Assembly: GCA_963774935.1 (NCBI GenBank)
Contig: CAVZGO010000007.1
Location: 731,378 to 795,377, forward strand
Length of the DNA: 64,000 nt
Origin: CAVZGO01 sp963774935
GTDB lineage: Bacteria > Chloroflexota > Anaerolineae > Anaerolineales > UBA4823
Direction: 5' to 3'
Shown here: positions 35,674-44,939 of the stretch, piece by piece
Numbering within the stretch: position 1 is the stretch's first letter
Layout of the letters: each line of letters begins with the position of its first letter
Made by a program: the position numbers and the translations under genes
The notes under the pieces: model-generated
What the model was told of the DNA's origin: nothing
The model's input: only the letters and a program-made list of their open reading frames with translations
The model's database searches: none

Positions 35674-38057
35674 GCGCAAGCCACGAGCAAATCCTGGAAG
35701 CCGGTAACTTGCGGGTGCGGGCGCGCTGGCTGAGGTCGAATGCGTTGCGCCTGACATTTACACTGCCAGGTGAGGAAGATTTTCCATCCGACCGCCCATG
35801 GCTTGAACATATCCTGCAGTCGGCGGACCTGGTCTATGGCGAGGTGCCCGAGATTATCCCTGGCCTGGTTGGGGATCAGCTCGTGGTGACGAACCAGTCC
35901 GGTGAAATTGTTTTTCGCCAATTAGGCGCGCCTCGTCAGGAGCTGCGTTCCTGGAAGCCGTTCATTGACCTGGATATTCCCAAAACAGTCCTGCGTGTGG
36001 GTGTACGGCGGGTGCAGCATGGGATAAGTATGGCACTGGGCATTACCGCTGGCGAAGGTTTTTATGGATTCGGTGAGTGGTTTAATGCCTTTCAGCGCAG
36101 ATCGGGAAGCCTGCGCATGCGCATCCGGGATGCATTTGCCCTGCTCCAAGAACGACACACTTACTCAGCCATTCCCATATTCTTAAGCTCACGCGGTTAT
36201 GCTTTCTGGCTGTTCAACAGCCATCCCAGCCGCTGGAAGATTGACCCGCAACGAAGTAGGATGGAAATCGAAGCGGAGGGACCTGGGGTGGATTACCTGT
36301 TAATCTACGGTCCGCAGTTTAAGCGTATTCTGCAGACCTATACCGCCTTGACTGGTAAGCCACCGCTCCTACCCCGTTGGGCATTTGGCTTACTGGTTAC
36401 CGGCTATCCGCAGGAAGAGCAGGGTACTACATTAGATCGGGTCGCTCAGCACCGCCAGCGGGGCATTCCTCTGGATGGTGTTATCCTGGATTATCACTGG
36501 GAAGAGGCTTATCATAATTTTCGCTGGCGCCGTTCATTATTCCCCGACCCGCAGGGCTTTATCGCGGGTCTACAGCAGTTGGGCGTGCGCCTGGGTCTCA
36601 TCCTTACTCCTTTTCTGAATAACCGGAACCGCCCGGTACAAAAATGGCTGCTCAACCGGTTGGGTCACAACCTGCCGCCGGGTTTAGAGAACGATGATGA
36701 GCGGGCATTGCCGGAATACCAGGATGCGGTAGAAAAAGGTTACCTGGCACATCCACAGGCGCGCTGGTGGTTCGGCAGGGGCGGCATGATGGATTTCAGC
36801 CATCCTGGGGCAGCCGGCTGGTGGAATGATCGCATGCGACTGCTCTATGAACAGGGGGTGGAGCTAATCAAAAATGATGACGGCGAATATCTGCCCGAGA
36901 ATGGGCGCAGCGCCATCGGCATGGATGGTCTCGAGTATCACAACCTGTACGGTTTCTTCTACGGGCGAGCCATGTATGAAGGCATGGCAACAAATACAGA
37001 ACGCCGCCCATTCATCTATGCACGTTCGGTTTGGGCAGGGTCGCAGCGTTATCCGGCAATGTTCCTGGGCGATCAAAAGCCAGGGCTTGAATATGTGCGC
37101 AGCACAATGCGCGCCGGCTTAAACCTCAGCTTATTAGGCTTCGCTTACTGGACGCCGGATGTGTTTGGGCTGGATGGTCCAACCAGCGAAGAGACGCACA
37201 TGCGCAATGCACAATGGGGGCTGCTGGCGCCTGTGGCACGCTACTTTTGGCGCCCGCCAGCGATCGATGGGACGCGCTTCCCCTGGTCGCATGGTGAGCG
37301 TGCGGAGGCGAATTTCCGCAGCTACACTGAGCTGCGTTATCGACTGCTGCCATATCTGTACAGCCTGGCAAGGGAGAGCTGGCAGTCTGGCCTTCCGATT
37401 GTCCGCCCGCTGCTGCTAGAATTTCAGGATGACCTTGCGCTGCGCGATATTTATGATCAGGTGCTGCTGGGCGACCGGCTGATGTTGTGCCCGGTGACTC
37501 AACCTGGTGCAGATGCTCGACGTGTTCGCCTGCCTGAAGGAATCTGGTATGATTTTTGGTCTGATGGTTTCCCTCAATTCTGGCAAGGACAGCGGGAGAT
37601 AGATCTGCCAGCGCCTTTAGAGCGCCTTCCGATATTGGTTCGCGGCGGCAGTATCTTGCCCATGGGTCCGGTTTTACAGTCCATTCCTGATCAGCACAGA
37701 TTCCAGGAGTTAGAGCTGCACGCCTGGCCGCCTTATCCCGCTCGGTGTTCCATCTACGATGATGATGGCTGGAGCCAGGCATACACACGCGGGGAATACG
37801 CTCAATCAGAAATATCTATTATCCAGGAACCGTCTGGTCTGGTGGTGACGATTTCTGCCGATCACGGGAGCTTTGTTGACCAGCCCTTAGTGCGCCAGGT
37901 GACACTTGTGTTACACGATTCTCTTTTCCCTGAAGATGTTTACATCAATGAATGCGAGTTCAAGGAATGGCAGTATCAGGAGCTTACCCGTGAGATCAAG
38001 GTCAGGTTGTCCTGTCCGACAACTCAGGATACGGTGGTCAAAATCCGGAGAACGTGA
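35670..38057 (+). CDS. Glycoside hydrolase family 31, YicI-like alpha-xylosidase/alpha-glucosidase
   Basis: This 795-residue, complete enzyme has an N-terminal beta-sandwich domain with YGFGEWFNAFQRRSG. The catalytic barrel begins near 236 (RWAFGLLVTGYP), with the nucleophile in LIKNDDGEYLP (D403). The acid/base is in SQRYPAMFLGDQKPGLEY, and GFAYWTPDVFGL follows. The KNDDGE pattern matches the KTDFGE pattern of the YicI alpha-xylosidase group. It has no signal peptide, so it acts inside the cell on imported sugars. ATGA overlaps the transporter stop, and the GH51 gene starts 12 nt after its stop. Confidence 0.9.
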   Translation: MSASHEQILEAGNLRVRARWLRSNALRLTFTLPGEEDFPSDRPWLEHILQSADLVYGEVPEIIPGLVGDQLVVTNQSGEIVFRQLGAPRQELRSWKPFIDLDIPKTVLRVGVRRVQHGISMALGITAGEGFYGFGEWFNAFQRRSGSLRMRIRDAFALLQERHTYSAIPIFLSSRGYAFWLFNSHPSRWKIDPQRSRMEIEAEGPGVDYLLIYGPQFKRILQTYTALTGKPPLLPRWAFGLLVTGYPQEEQGTTLDRVAQHRQRGIPLDGVILDYHWEEAYHNFRWRRSLFPDPQGFIAGLQQLGVRLGLILTPFLNNRNRPVQKWLLNRLGHNLPPGLENDDERALPEYQDAVEKGYLAHPQARWWFGRGGMMDFSHPGAAGWWNDRMRLLYEQGVELIKNDDGEYLPENGRSAIGMDGLEYHNLYGFFYGRAMYEGMATNTERRPFIYARSVWAGSQRYPAMFLGDQKPGLEYVRSTMRAGLNLSLLGFAYWTPDVFGLDGPTSEETHMRNAQWGLLAPVARYFWRPPAIDGTRFPWSHGERAEANFRSYTELRYRLLPYLYSLARESWQSGLPIVRPLLLEFQDDLALRDIYDQVLLGDRLMLCPVTQPGADARRVRLPEGIWYDFWSDGFPQFWQGQREIDLPAPLERLPILVRGGSILPMGPVLQSIPDQHRFQELELHAWPPYPARCSIYDDDGWSQAYTRGEYAQSEISIIQEPSGLVVTISADHGSFVDQPLVRQVTLVLHDSLFPEDVYINECEFKEWQYQELTREIKVRLSCPTTQDTVVKIRRT

Positions 38058-38069
38058 GGCGATCCAGAT

Positions 38070-39980
38070 ATGGCGGCAATACCAGAATTCATCTTGCGCA
38101 AGTTGTATGTGCCTGGCAGCATCCAGAAGGATTCTGCAGGATTTTCCTTCCAGTTGGAGAACACTTTTGCCCCGGCGACGGTTTCCCGATTTGCACTGCG
38201 GGTGGGCGACCAGTCTATCGAGCCCCAGGCGCTGGTGATCGAAGCTCCTGAGCAGCCTGCTCTCAATGCAAATGCCATCAGTGCTCAGTCACCGATGGCG
38301 ATGGCGGTTGGGCAGCGCTATACCATCCGGGTGCAGGGCTGCCAGCTGACAAACCAAAAAGTGCTCCTGCTGGTGGACACCCGAGAGGCAGGTGAGTTGA
38401 AGTTCACGCTGCCTTTAGAGCCGCAGCGCCCACAAAAAACCAGTCGGAGCGGCTGGCGTCTCCCTGCCTGGCTGCATTCGCCCCTCAAAGCGCAGGTGGA
38501 AATCCGAGCCGGGGATTTGATTGGCGAGATCAATCCTTTTGTTTATGGTCATTTCATTGAGCACCTGGAGCGCTGTATCTACGGGGGCATCTGGAGTGAT
38601 GATGGTCGAAATCTCCGCCATGATACACTGCAGCTTATCCAGGAGCTGCACCCACCGCTAATCCGTTATCCGGGTGGCAACTTCGCCAGCGGTTATCACT
38701 GGGAGGATGGGATTGGGCTGCGTGAGCAGCGACCGCGCCGGTTCGACAAGGCATGGAATGCCTGGGAGAGCAACCAGGTTGGCACGGATGAATATTTGGA
38801 TTTCTGCTCTCGCGTTGGCGCTGAACCGCTGCTTGTAGTAAACGATGGCTCAGGAACGCCTGCAGAAGCAGCGGGCTGGGTGGCATACTGCAATGAGCCA
38901 GCCGAAGGGCAGCAAGGGCAACGGCGGGCTAAAAATGGACATCCCCAGCCATATCGGGTACGCCTGTGGGGAGTCGGAAATGAGGTCTGGGGGCGCTGGC
39001 AGATTGGCCATACCGGGCCGCAAGCCTATGCCGAGCGTCTTTTGGATTTTATTCACGCAATGCGTGCAGTGGATCCGGAAATTAAGATTATCGCTGTAGG
39101 CGACACACCCTGGAGTGATGCAGCAGATGATCCCGGTCAAGTCTGGAATGAGACGGTGCTGCGTGCGGCTGGAGAGGAAATCGATTACCTGTCTTTCCAT
39201 CTCTACCAGCCCGGTGAGTCTGGCTGGAAAGAGGTCGATGATCTTGATGCCCTGCACCATACCGTGTGTGCAGCACCGTTGGATGTTGAGCATATCATCC
39301 AGCGAATGGCAAAGCAGATCCAGGCATTGCAAATCCGGCGCACAGTCCGGATTGCCTTTGATGAGTGGAATTTATGGCTGACCCCGCCGCCTGGGGCGCG
39401 CAGTATGCACCAGGTGATCTACGCCATGCGTGATGCTTTATATACGGCGGGCATGCTGAATGCATTTCATCGCCAGTGCGGCTGGTTGGGAATGGCTAAC
39501 CTGGCTCAGCTTGTAAATGTCCTGCCGGCGATCGTTACAGGCGACCAAAAAGCCCATGCTACGCCGATTTATTACCCATTCTGGATGTACCAGCACATGC
39601 AGCCATTTGCATTGCATGTAGCTGTGCACAGCCCAGAATTTAATAGCACTACATTAGGTAATATTTCCGCTCATGAGGCAGTGCCTTATCTGGACGTAAC
39701 AGCTACCCAGGATGACAGCGGGAATAATTTGACGATCGGTATGGTTAATCGCCACCCGTACCGGTCAGTTAGAGCAGCGATTGGAATAACCGGTTTTTCG
39801 AACCTGTATCCAGAACATGCCTGGTTATTACACGCACGCAACCCGTTGTCGGTGAATACGCTTGAAGCTCCCCATGCAATAAAGGTACAAGAAGCACACC
39901 TGCCTTCGATCTCAGGGAGCCGGGTGCAAGTGGATCTGCCAGCCGCTTCGGTGTACGTGCTGCGCTGCCGGGCGAGGTAG
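38070..39980 (+). CDS. Alpha-L-arabinofuranosidase, GH51, with an extra N-terminal domain
   Basis: This 636-residue protein has GH51 features from about residue 140: INPFVYGHFIEHLERCIYGG, RYPGGNFASGYHWEDGIG, the acid/base in WGVGNEVWGRW, and the nucleophile in IAFDEWNLW. A C-terminal beta domain ends VDLPAASVYVLR. The first 140 residues are additional and beta-rich (FILRKLYVPGSIQKDSAGFSF). They are absent from standard GH51 proteins of about 500 residues. There is no signal peptide. It is the third gene of the transporter-GH31-GH51 operon. The substrate is probably an arabinose-substituted oligosaccharide. Confidence 0.9.
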   Translation: MAAIPEFILRKLYVPGSIQKDSAGFSFQLENTFAPATVSRFALRVGDQSIEPQALVIEAPEQPALNANAISAQSPMAMAVGQRYTIRVQGCQLTNQKVLLLVDTREAGELKFTLPLEPQRPQKTSRSGWRLPAWLHSPLKAQVEIRAGDLIGEINPFVYGHFIEHLERCIYGGIWSDDGRNLRHDTLQLIQELHPPLIRYPGGNFASGYHWEDGIGLREQRPRRFDKAWNAWESNQVGTDEYLDFCSRVGAEPLLVVNDGSGTPAEAAGWVAYCNEPAEGQQGQRRAKNGHPQPYRVRLWGVGNEVWGRWQIGHTGPQAYAERLLDFIHAMRAVDPEIKIIAVGDTPWSDAADDPGQVWNETVLRAAGEEIDYLSFHLYQPGESGWKEVDDLDALHHTVCAAPLDVEHIIQRMAKQIQALQIRRTVRIAFDEWNLWLTPPPGARSMHQVIYAMRDALYTAGMLNAFHRQCGWLGMANLAQLVNVLPAIVTGDQKAHATPIYYPFWMYQHMQPFALHVAVHSPEFNSTTLGNISAHEAVPYLDVTATQDDSGNNLTIGMVNRHPYRSVRAAIGITGFSNLYPEHAWLLHARNPLSVNTLEAPHAIKVQEAHLPSISGSRVQVDLPAASVYVLRCRAR

Positions 39981-40113
39981 GTGATTGAGCATTTTGAAGC
40001 GCTATCGCTGTTGAACGGTTTTAAGCAAGCAGAGTCTATATCCCGCCATTCTCTCGGGCAGGGGTACCTTTTATGCTAGAATAGTCAGAAAATGTTGATC
40101 GAGGTTCTAGAGC

Positions 40114-41106
40114 GTGATTAACATCCTGTATTGTTCTCCTGAAGGTAAATTTCGTTCGGACTTAAGTTTAGATCAAGTCGCTGAGATCTTGGCGAGTGGG
40201 GCGGGGGTTTTGTGGGTTGATTTTGAGTCTACCCCGATTGAGACAGATGAACCGATCCTTGCGCCAGGTGTTTGGTTTTCATCCCTTAGCAGTCGATGAC
40301 GCGCTGCAAGGAGACACACGTCCCGAAGGTAGATGACTGGGAAGAATATCTCTACATCGTTATGACTGTAGTGAAACTCCTACCAGATCATCCGGGTGAA
40401 GTAGAGCTGCAGGAGCTGGATGTGTTCCTGGGCAAGCAATATATCGTTACCCATCACGATGAACCCATCGAAGCGGTGGAGCGCGCTATGCAAGCGGTCC
40501 AGCGTGACGAGCGTTACTCTAAGAATGGTGCCGATCGCTTTCTCTACCGCCTGGTGGATGATGTGGTTGCCAGTTATATGCCGGTGGTGGATCAATTGGA
40601 TCTGGCAATTGACCAGGCCGAAGATGAAATATTCAGTAAACCCAACCCCGATGTGTTATCGAATGTTTTCACGCTCAAGCGCACGACCTTACAGCTGCGT
40701 CGTGTAATTGGACCGCAGCGCGAGGTTTTGAATAAACTGGCTCGAGATGAGTACCAGGTCATTAATCCTCGCAGCCGGATATATTTCCGTGATGTGTATG
40801 ATCACCTGGTGCGCATGCATGAAATCACTGAAAGCATGCGTGATCTGGTCAGCGGCACATTAGATACGTACCTGTCTGTGGTCAATAATCGTATGAACGA
40901 TATCATGAAGACTCTGACAATCATCACCACGTTATTCATGCCGATTTCGTTCATTGCAGCATTTTTTGGGATGAACTTTTTTCAGCCTGCTACGCCGTTG
41001 GATGTGTGGACAGGAGCCCCTGCATTTATTATCACGCTCTTAATTACCATATCTAACACCGCTGGGCATCCTGCTGTGGATCCGCAAGCGAGGCTGGATG
41101 AATTAA
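40114..41106 (+). CDS. corA: CorA-type magnesium/cobalt transporter, broken by three +1 insertions
   Basis: Starting at GTG 40114 (INILYCSPEGKFRSDL), the frame is lost after DEPIL. The piece RQVFGFHPLAVDDALQ is in a second frame, and ETHVPKVDDWEEYLYIVMT onward is in a third. The core then shows TLFMPISFIAAFFGMNF, the CorA GMN motif. After LLITI the frame changes again to TPLGILLWIRKRGWMN and a TAA at 41104-41106. Removing one base each near 40259, 40310 and 41052 gives a normal 329-residue CorA. A sequence error is likely. The stop shares a base with the next ATG (TAATG). Confidence 0.85.
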
Positions 41107-41591
41107 TGGAAAGATCATTAAGTGCCAGCGCCCAAAGAGTTCAAGATGCCCTGCTTGAGATGGGAGTGACCTTGCAGGTGGTTGAGCTGCCGGATTCAAC
41201 CCGCACGGCTGTAGAGGCAGCTCAGGCGGTCGGCTGCCAGGTGGGACAAATCGTGAAATCGCTGGTTTTCAAAAGCAAGCGCAGCGAACGACCGCTGCTC
41301 GTGATTGCCAGCGGAGCTAACCGGGTAGACGAGAAAAAGATCGAGGCATTGATAGGAGAACCGCTGGGTAAGGCAGACGCTGATTTTGTTCGCCAGCACA
41401 CCGGTTTTGCAATCGGTGGCATCCCACCGGTAGGTCATGCGGAGAAATTACAGACTTATATCGATGTGGATTTATTGCAGTATAAACAAGTCTGGGCAGC
41501 GGCGGGCACACCACACGCAGTCTTCCAGTTGGATCCATCCGATCTGGCTCGCATCACCGGTGGGCAGGTTGTTGAGATAAAGATGATATGA
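41106..41591 (+). CDS. YbaK/ProX-type aminoacyl-tRNA deacylase
   Basis: This 161-residue protein starts MERSLSASAQRVQDALLEMG. It contains TAVEAAQAVGCQVGQIVKSLVFKS (the conserved lysine), LVIASGANRVDEKKI, and GFAIGGIPPVGH, all typical of YbaK/EbsC trans-editing deacylases that hydrolyse mischarged tRNA. In the given frame it appears fused to CorA because of an upstream frameshift. The ATG at 41106 in a TAATG junction shows it is a separate, probably coupled gene. The exact tRNA substrate is unknown. Confidence 0.85.
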   Translation: MERSLSASAQRVQDALLEMGVTLQVVELPDSTRTAVEAAQAVGCQVGQIVKSLVFKSKRSERPLLVIASGANRVDEKKIEALIGEPLGKADADFVRQHTGFAIGGIPPVGHAEKLQTYIDVDLLQYKQVWAAAGTPHAVFQLDPSDLARITGGQVVEIKMI

Positions 41592-41637
41592 CGCATTACC
41601 GGTGCACGAAAGGTTGGACTTGTTTTTGGAGTGCAAG

Positions 41638-42349
41638 ATGAATTTCCGGGTGGCGATTGAGAACGATTATGAAGGACGCAGTATAGCCTGGGTGCTGGAT
41701 TACCCGGGTTGTTATGCTTATGGCGCAAATGCCGACCAGGCGTTAAGTGCGGTGCCAGATGCGATTTTTGAATATGCAGATTGGGCAGCCAACCGTGGCT
41801 GGACAGAACCCTGGTCTGAAATCGGCAAGCTTGAGCTTGATTCTGGAAGACAGTTTTTCGGTATATTCCATAAATGACGCCTTTGAAATTGTGCCCGGTG
41901 GCGAGGAGAGGTATGAAGTCAATGCCTGGTTTCAGGATGACTGGAAACCGTTGAATATTGCTGAAATCGAGCGTGGCTTGGAGGTACTGACCTGGAGCCG
42001 GGAAGATTTACTGGGATCAATCGCTGGGCTTTCGCCGGAACAGCTTCAGGTAAAGCGCGTTGGAGAGCGTTGGAGTATCGAGGGTGTTTTACGCCATGTA
42101 GCTGGTGCGGAGTGGTGGTATTTGAACAGGCTGGGGTTGGCGTTCCCGAAGGAGGAATTGCCAAAAGAGACTAACGCGCGCCTCGACAAAGTACGCCAGC
42201 ACCTGGTCGCATGTTTTCCGGCACTGGCGGGATCTCGGCAGGTAGTGGGTGTGGACGGGGAGTTTTGGAGCCCGCGTAAATTGCTGCGTCGAGCTGTTTG
42301 GCATGAGCGAGACCATACCAACCATATCCATAAACTGAATTTATGGTAA
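41638..42349 (+). CDS. HicB-like/DinB-like two-domain protein, with a +1 frameshift
   Basis: The first part (NFRVAIENDYEGRSIAWVLDYPGC) is HicB-like. It ends in its own frame at FHK* but should continue as LILEDSFSVYSINDAFEIVPG from the next frame. The second part (SREDLLGSIAGLSPEQLQ, WSIEGVLRHVAGAEWWYLNRL, RRAVWHERDHTNHIHKL) is a DinB four-helix domain with three probable metal-binding His residues. Deleting one base near 41839 gives a 236-residue protein. GGAG lies 6 nt before the ATG. Function is unknown; DinB proteins are thiol transferases or metal hydrolases. Confidence 0.72.
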
Positions 42350-42352
42350 AAT
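42347..42352 (+). promoter_or_regulatory. -10 box ATGGTAAAAT upstream of moaA
   Basis: TAAAAT lies 33 nt before the moaA ATG and overlaps the end of the preceding gene. The same ATGGTAAAAT decamer is found at 58665-58674. Confidence 0.35.
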
Positions 42353-42385
42353 TCTAACAAATATCTTAATTATAGGTGCCCTTCA

Positions 42386-43366
42386 ATGGCTCTTGATCGC
42401 TACGGACGTCGGATTCATTATTTACGCATCAGCCTGACAGATCGTTGTAACTTACGTTGTGTTTACTGCATGCCCGAGGAGATGGTCTTTCGTCCCAATC
42501 CGGAGCTGATGCAGGATGACGAATTGCTTCTTTTAGTGCAGTTGTTTGTTCGGCTGGGTTTTGATAAATTCCGTCTGACTGGCGGAGAGCCGACCGTCCG
42601 GGCGCATATTGTCGATTTAGTGCGAGAGATTGCACAAACGCCTGGGGTGAATTCCTTATCCATGACAACCAATGGTGTGCTGCTTGAGCGACTGGCTCGA
42701 CCTTTAGTGGATGCCGGATTGAAGCGGGTGAACATCAGCATCGATACCATGGAGCCTGAGAAGTTCAAACAACTGACGCGTCGAGGTAGCATTGAGGATG
42801 TTTGGCGAGGCATCCAGGCGGCTGAAGCAGCCGGCCTGGTGCCGATCAAGCTGAATGCAGTGGTCGTACGGGGACATAACGAGGAGGATGTGGTCGATCT
42901 GGCACGCCTGACCATTGACCATCCCTGGCAGGTCCGTTTTATTGAGATGATGCCTTTCGGAGGGGTGACAGATCTGCAGCAGTCACAGATGGTCACCGCC
43001 CGAGAGATCCAAAACCGCATCGAGGTTGCGTTTGGGAAGCTGGAAACCGCCAACGGGGGCGAGCTGGATGGTGAAGCCCAGTTGTTTCGCCTTCCAAATT
43101 CTCAAGGAGATGTTGGTTTTATCGCCTCGGTCACCCAGCCTTTTTGTGCCTCTTGCACCCGCGCACGACTGACTGCCGATGGGCGATTGCGCTTGTGTTT
43201 GCTGCGAGATGGTGAAGTCAATCTGTTGGCACCGTTACGCAATGGAGCATCCATCGAAGATTTGCGCACCTTGATCTTAGACGCTATCTGGCAAAAGCCC
43301 TGGGGGCATGGTCTGGCGGATGGCATCGTGCCACTAAGCAGGGTGATGAGTGAAATTGGAGGCTAG
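42386..43366 (+). CDS. moaA: GTP 3',8-cyclase (MoaA), molybdenum cofactor biosynthesis
   Basis: This 326-residue radical SAM enzyme performs the first step of molybdopterin synthesis. The N-terminal 4Fe-4S motif is CNLRCVYC (23-30). The SAM region contains RLTGGEPTVR, and SMTTNGVLL follows. The C-terminal second cluster is in FCASCTRARLTADGRLRLCLL, and the protein ends with EIGG, the conserved C-terminal Gly-Gly. Its length is normal. Its stop is 0-1 bases from the start of the HAD gene. Other moa or mog genes are not in the window. Confidence 0.93.
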   Translation: MALDRYGRRIHYLRISLTDRCNLRCVYCMPEEMVFRPNPELMQDDELLLLVQLFVRLGFDKFRLTGGEPTVRAHIVDLVREIAQTPGVNSLSMTTNGVLLERLARPLVDAGLKRVNISIDTMEPEKFKQLTRRGSIEDVWRGIQAAEAAGLVPIKLNAVVVRGHNEEDVVDLARLTIDHPWQVRFIEMMPFGGVTDLQQSQMVTAREIQNRIEVAFGKLETANGGELDGEAQLFRLPNSQGDVGFIASVTQPFCASCTRARLTADGRLRLCLLRDGEVNLLAPLRNGASIEDLRTLILDAIWQKPWGHGLADGIVPLSRVMSEIGG

Positions 43367-44101
43367 TTGATCATTCCAAACGACATCCGGGTGATTTTAT
43401 TTGACCTGGATGGTACTCTCCGGCATAACCGCCCGGCCTTTACCGATTCCTTTATGGATTACGCTGCTCAGCAGGGAGTGAATGCCAGCCTGGAGCAGCG
43501 CTGGCAGACCACGCGTTGGACGCACTACTACTGGGCGTCATCGCCAGAACTGGCTGCTGATGATCGGGCGTTTGGTGGACTGGAAGCCGAATTCTGGACG
43601 AATTATGCTCGCCGCTGCCTGGAGGTACTCGGCGCATCGGCCGAAGTTGCCCATCTCTTAGCGCCAGAGATGCACCGGTACATGAGCGAAGACCACCAGA
43701 CAGAAGATTGGGTCCCTCCAGAAGTGCCAGAAACCCTGCAAGCCCTGAAGGAGGCTGGTTTTCGCCTGGGGGTGGTTTCCAATCGGGAACACTCTTACAA
43801 GGAATACCTGACCCAGGTAGGCTTGCTTGAATATTTTGACTTGGCTCTTGTAGCGGGTGAAGTCGAAGCCTGGAAGCCGGACCCGAGAATATTTGAGCAC
43901 GCCCTCGATCAATTAGGTTACGCGCCAGCGCAAGCGGTTTATGTAGGGGACAATTATTATGCCGATATCCAGGGCGCGTATAAAGCCGGGCTCCAACCAG
44001 TCTTGATCGATCCAGATGGACTGTTTCCAGAAGCTGAATGCCCAATCATCCATTCGCTAGCGGAGTTGCCGGGGATATTGAGCCTCTCCCTTCAGCAATA
44101 A
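43367..44101 (+). CDS. HAD family hydrolase
   Basis: This 244-residue protein has motif I in VILFDLDGTLRHNRPAF, motif II in LGVVSNREHSYKEYL, the lysine in EAWKPDPRIFEHAL, and motif IV in VYVGDNYYADIQGAYKAG. The start is TTG immediately after the moaA stop, with GGAGG upstream. It is probably coupled with moaA, but a molybdopterin-related role is not indicated by the sequence. It is convergent with the DUF92 gene, with 16 bases between the stops. Confidence 0.85.
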   Translation: MIIPNDIRVILFDLDGTLRHNRPAFTDSFMDYAAQQGVNASLEQRWQTTRWTHYYWASSPELAADDRAFGGLEAEFWTNYARRCLEVLGASAEVAHLLAPEMHRYMSEDHQTEDWVPPEVPETLQALKEAGFRLGVVSNREHSYKEYLTQVGLLEYFDLALVAGEVEAWKPDPRIFEHALDQLGYAPAQAVYVGDNYYADIQGAYKAGLQPVLIDPDGLFPEAECPIIHSLAELPGILSLSLQQ

Positions 44102-44117
44102 GCTTCAAGCTTGTGTA

Positions 44118-44939
44118 TCAACTGAATAATTGCCAAAGCCCGGCGGCAGTCATTGCTCCGGCCAGGGCGCAGGTCAGGTTGACCCAATCATTATTCAGCC
44201 AGCGGTAACCGCGCTTATGTATAGTGGGTGTCTGGCATGTATGCAAGGGGTGCCGTTCAGTTTCTTTCTGGCATGTTGGGCAAGTGTATATCGCTTGAAC
44301 AGTGGCGCCAAGCAGCGAATCGATTAACGAACCCGACAAACCACCTAGCACTGCCACAACCAGGATAATTGTGCCTTGCAAAGAGGAATTTCCAGTGCTG
44401 GTGGTGAAGATGCCGCCGACCAGGCCGATTAACAGGGCAGCGCTGGTCGCAGCAAGGGTGCCTGGCAGGCTGATTGCACCAGATGTACCACGTTCAACAG
44501 GTTTCCAGGTGGTGACCAGGCGAGGAAGCTGATGGCTGAGTACACCCAGCTCGGTTGCCCATGTATCAGCAGTTACCGCAGCCATGCTGCCTACATAAGC
44601 TGGCCAAATCCAGCTCTGATCTGGCCAGATTGCATATGCGATTGCTAACATTGCACCAATGCCTCCATTGGCTAAAACCTGTCCCCAGTCCCGCTGGCTG
44701 CCCTTGGAAAATTTTTCATTGATTGATATCTTGCGAATTGCAAAAGCTCGCGATAGAGCACTGGATGAAATAAAAAAAGTCAGCAGCAATGCTGCCCATG
44801 GCAAGCCTCCAAAGCCAAAGATCAATCCGCCGCAGATCGCGGCCGCGATCGCACCACTGACACTTAAGCTCCGGGCTCGCCACGCAAGGTAAGCAATAAT
44901 AATTCCAAGAAGAATACCGGTGAATAATTGTGTGATCAT
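44118..44939 (-). CDS. DUF92 family membrane protein
   Basis: This 273-residue protein has about six or seven membrane segments. It has the DUF92 signature regions SVSGAIAAAICGGLIFGFGG, SMAAVTADTWATELGVLSH, GAISLPGTLAA and LIDSLLGATVQAIYTCP, with a later cysteine pair in CPTCQKETERHPLHTC. The family includes plant VTE6 (phytyl-phosphate kinase) and is found in many bacteria with unclear function; a prenyl-phosphate role is possible. The DnaA-box array lies in the 134 bases before its ATG. Confidence 0.82.
   Translation of the reverse strand: MITQLFTGILLGIIIAYLAWRARSLSVSGAIAAAICGGLIFGFGGLPWAALLLTFFISSSALSRAFAIRKISINEKFSKGSQRDWGQVLANGGIGAMLAIAYAIWPDQSWIWPAYVGSMAAVTADTWATELGVLSHQLPRLVTTWKPVERGTSGAISLPGTLAATSAALLIGLVGGIFTTSTGNSSLQGTIILVVAVLGGLSGSLIDSLLGATVQAIYTCPTCQKETERHPLHTCQTPTIHKRGYRWLNNDWVNLTCALAGAMTAAGLWQLFS

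Noticed and set aside
40296..41591. A single CorA-YbaK fusion protein
   Set aside because: A one-base change restores separate CorA and YbaK ends with a TAATG junction, so the fusion is best explained as an error.
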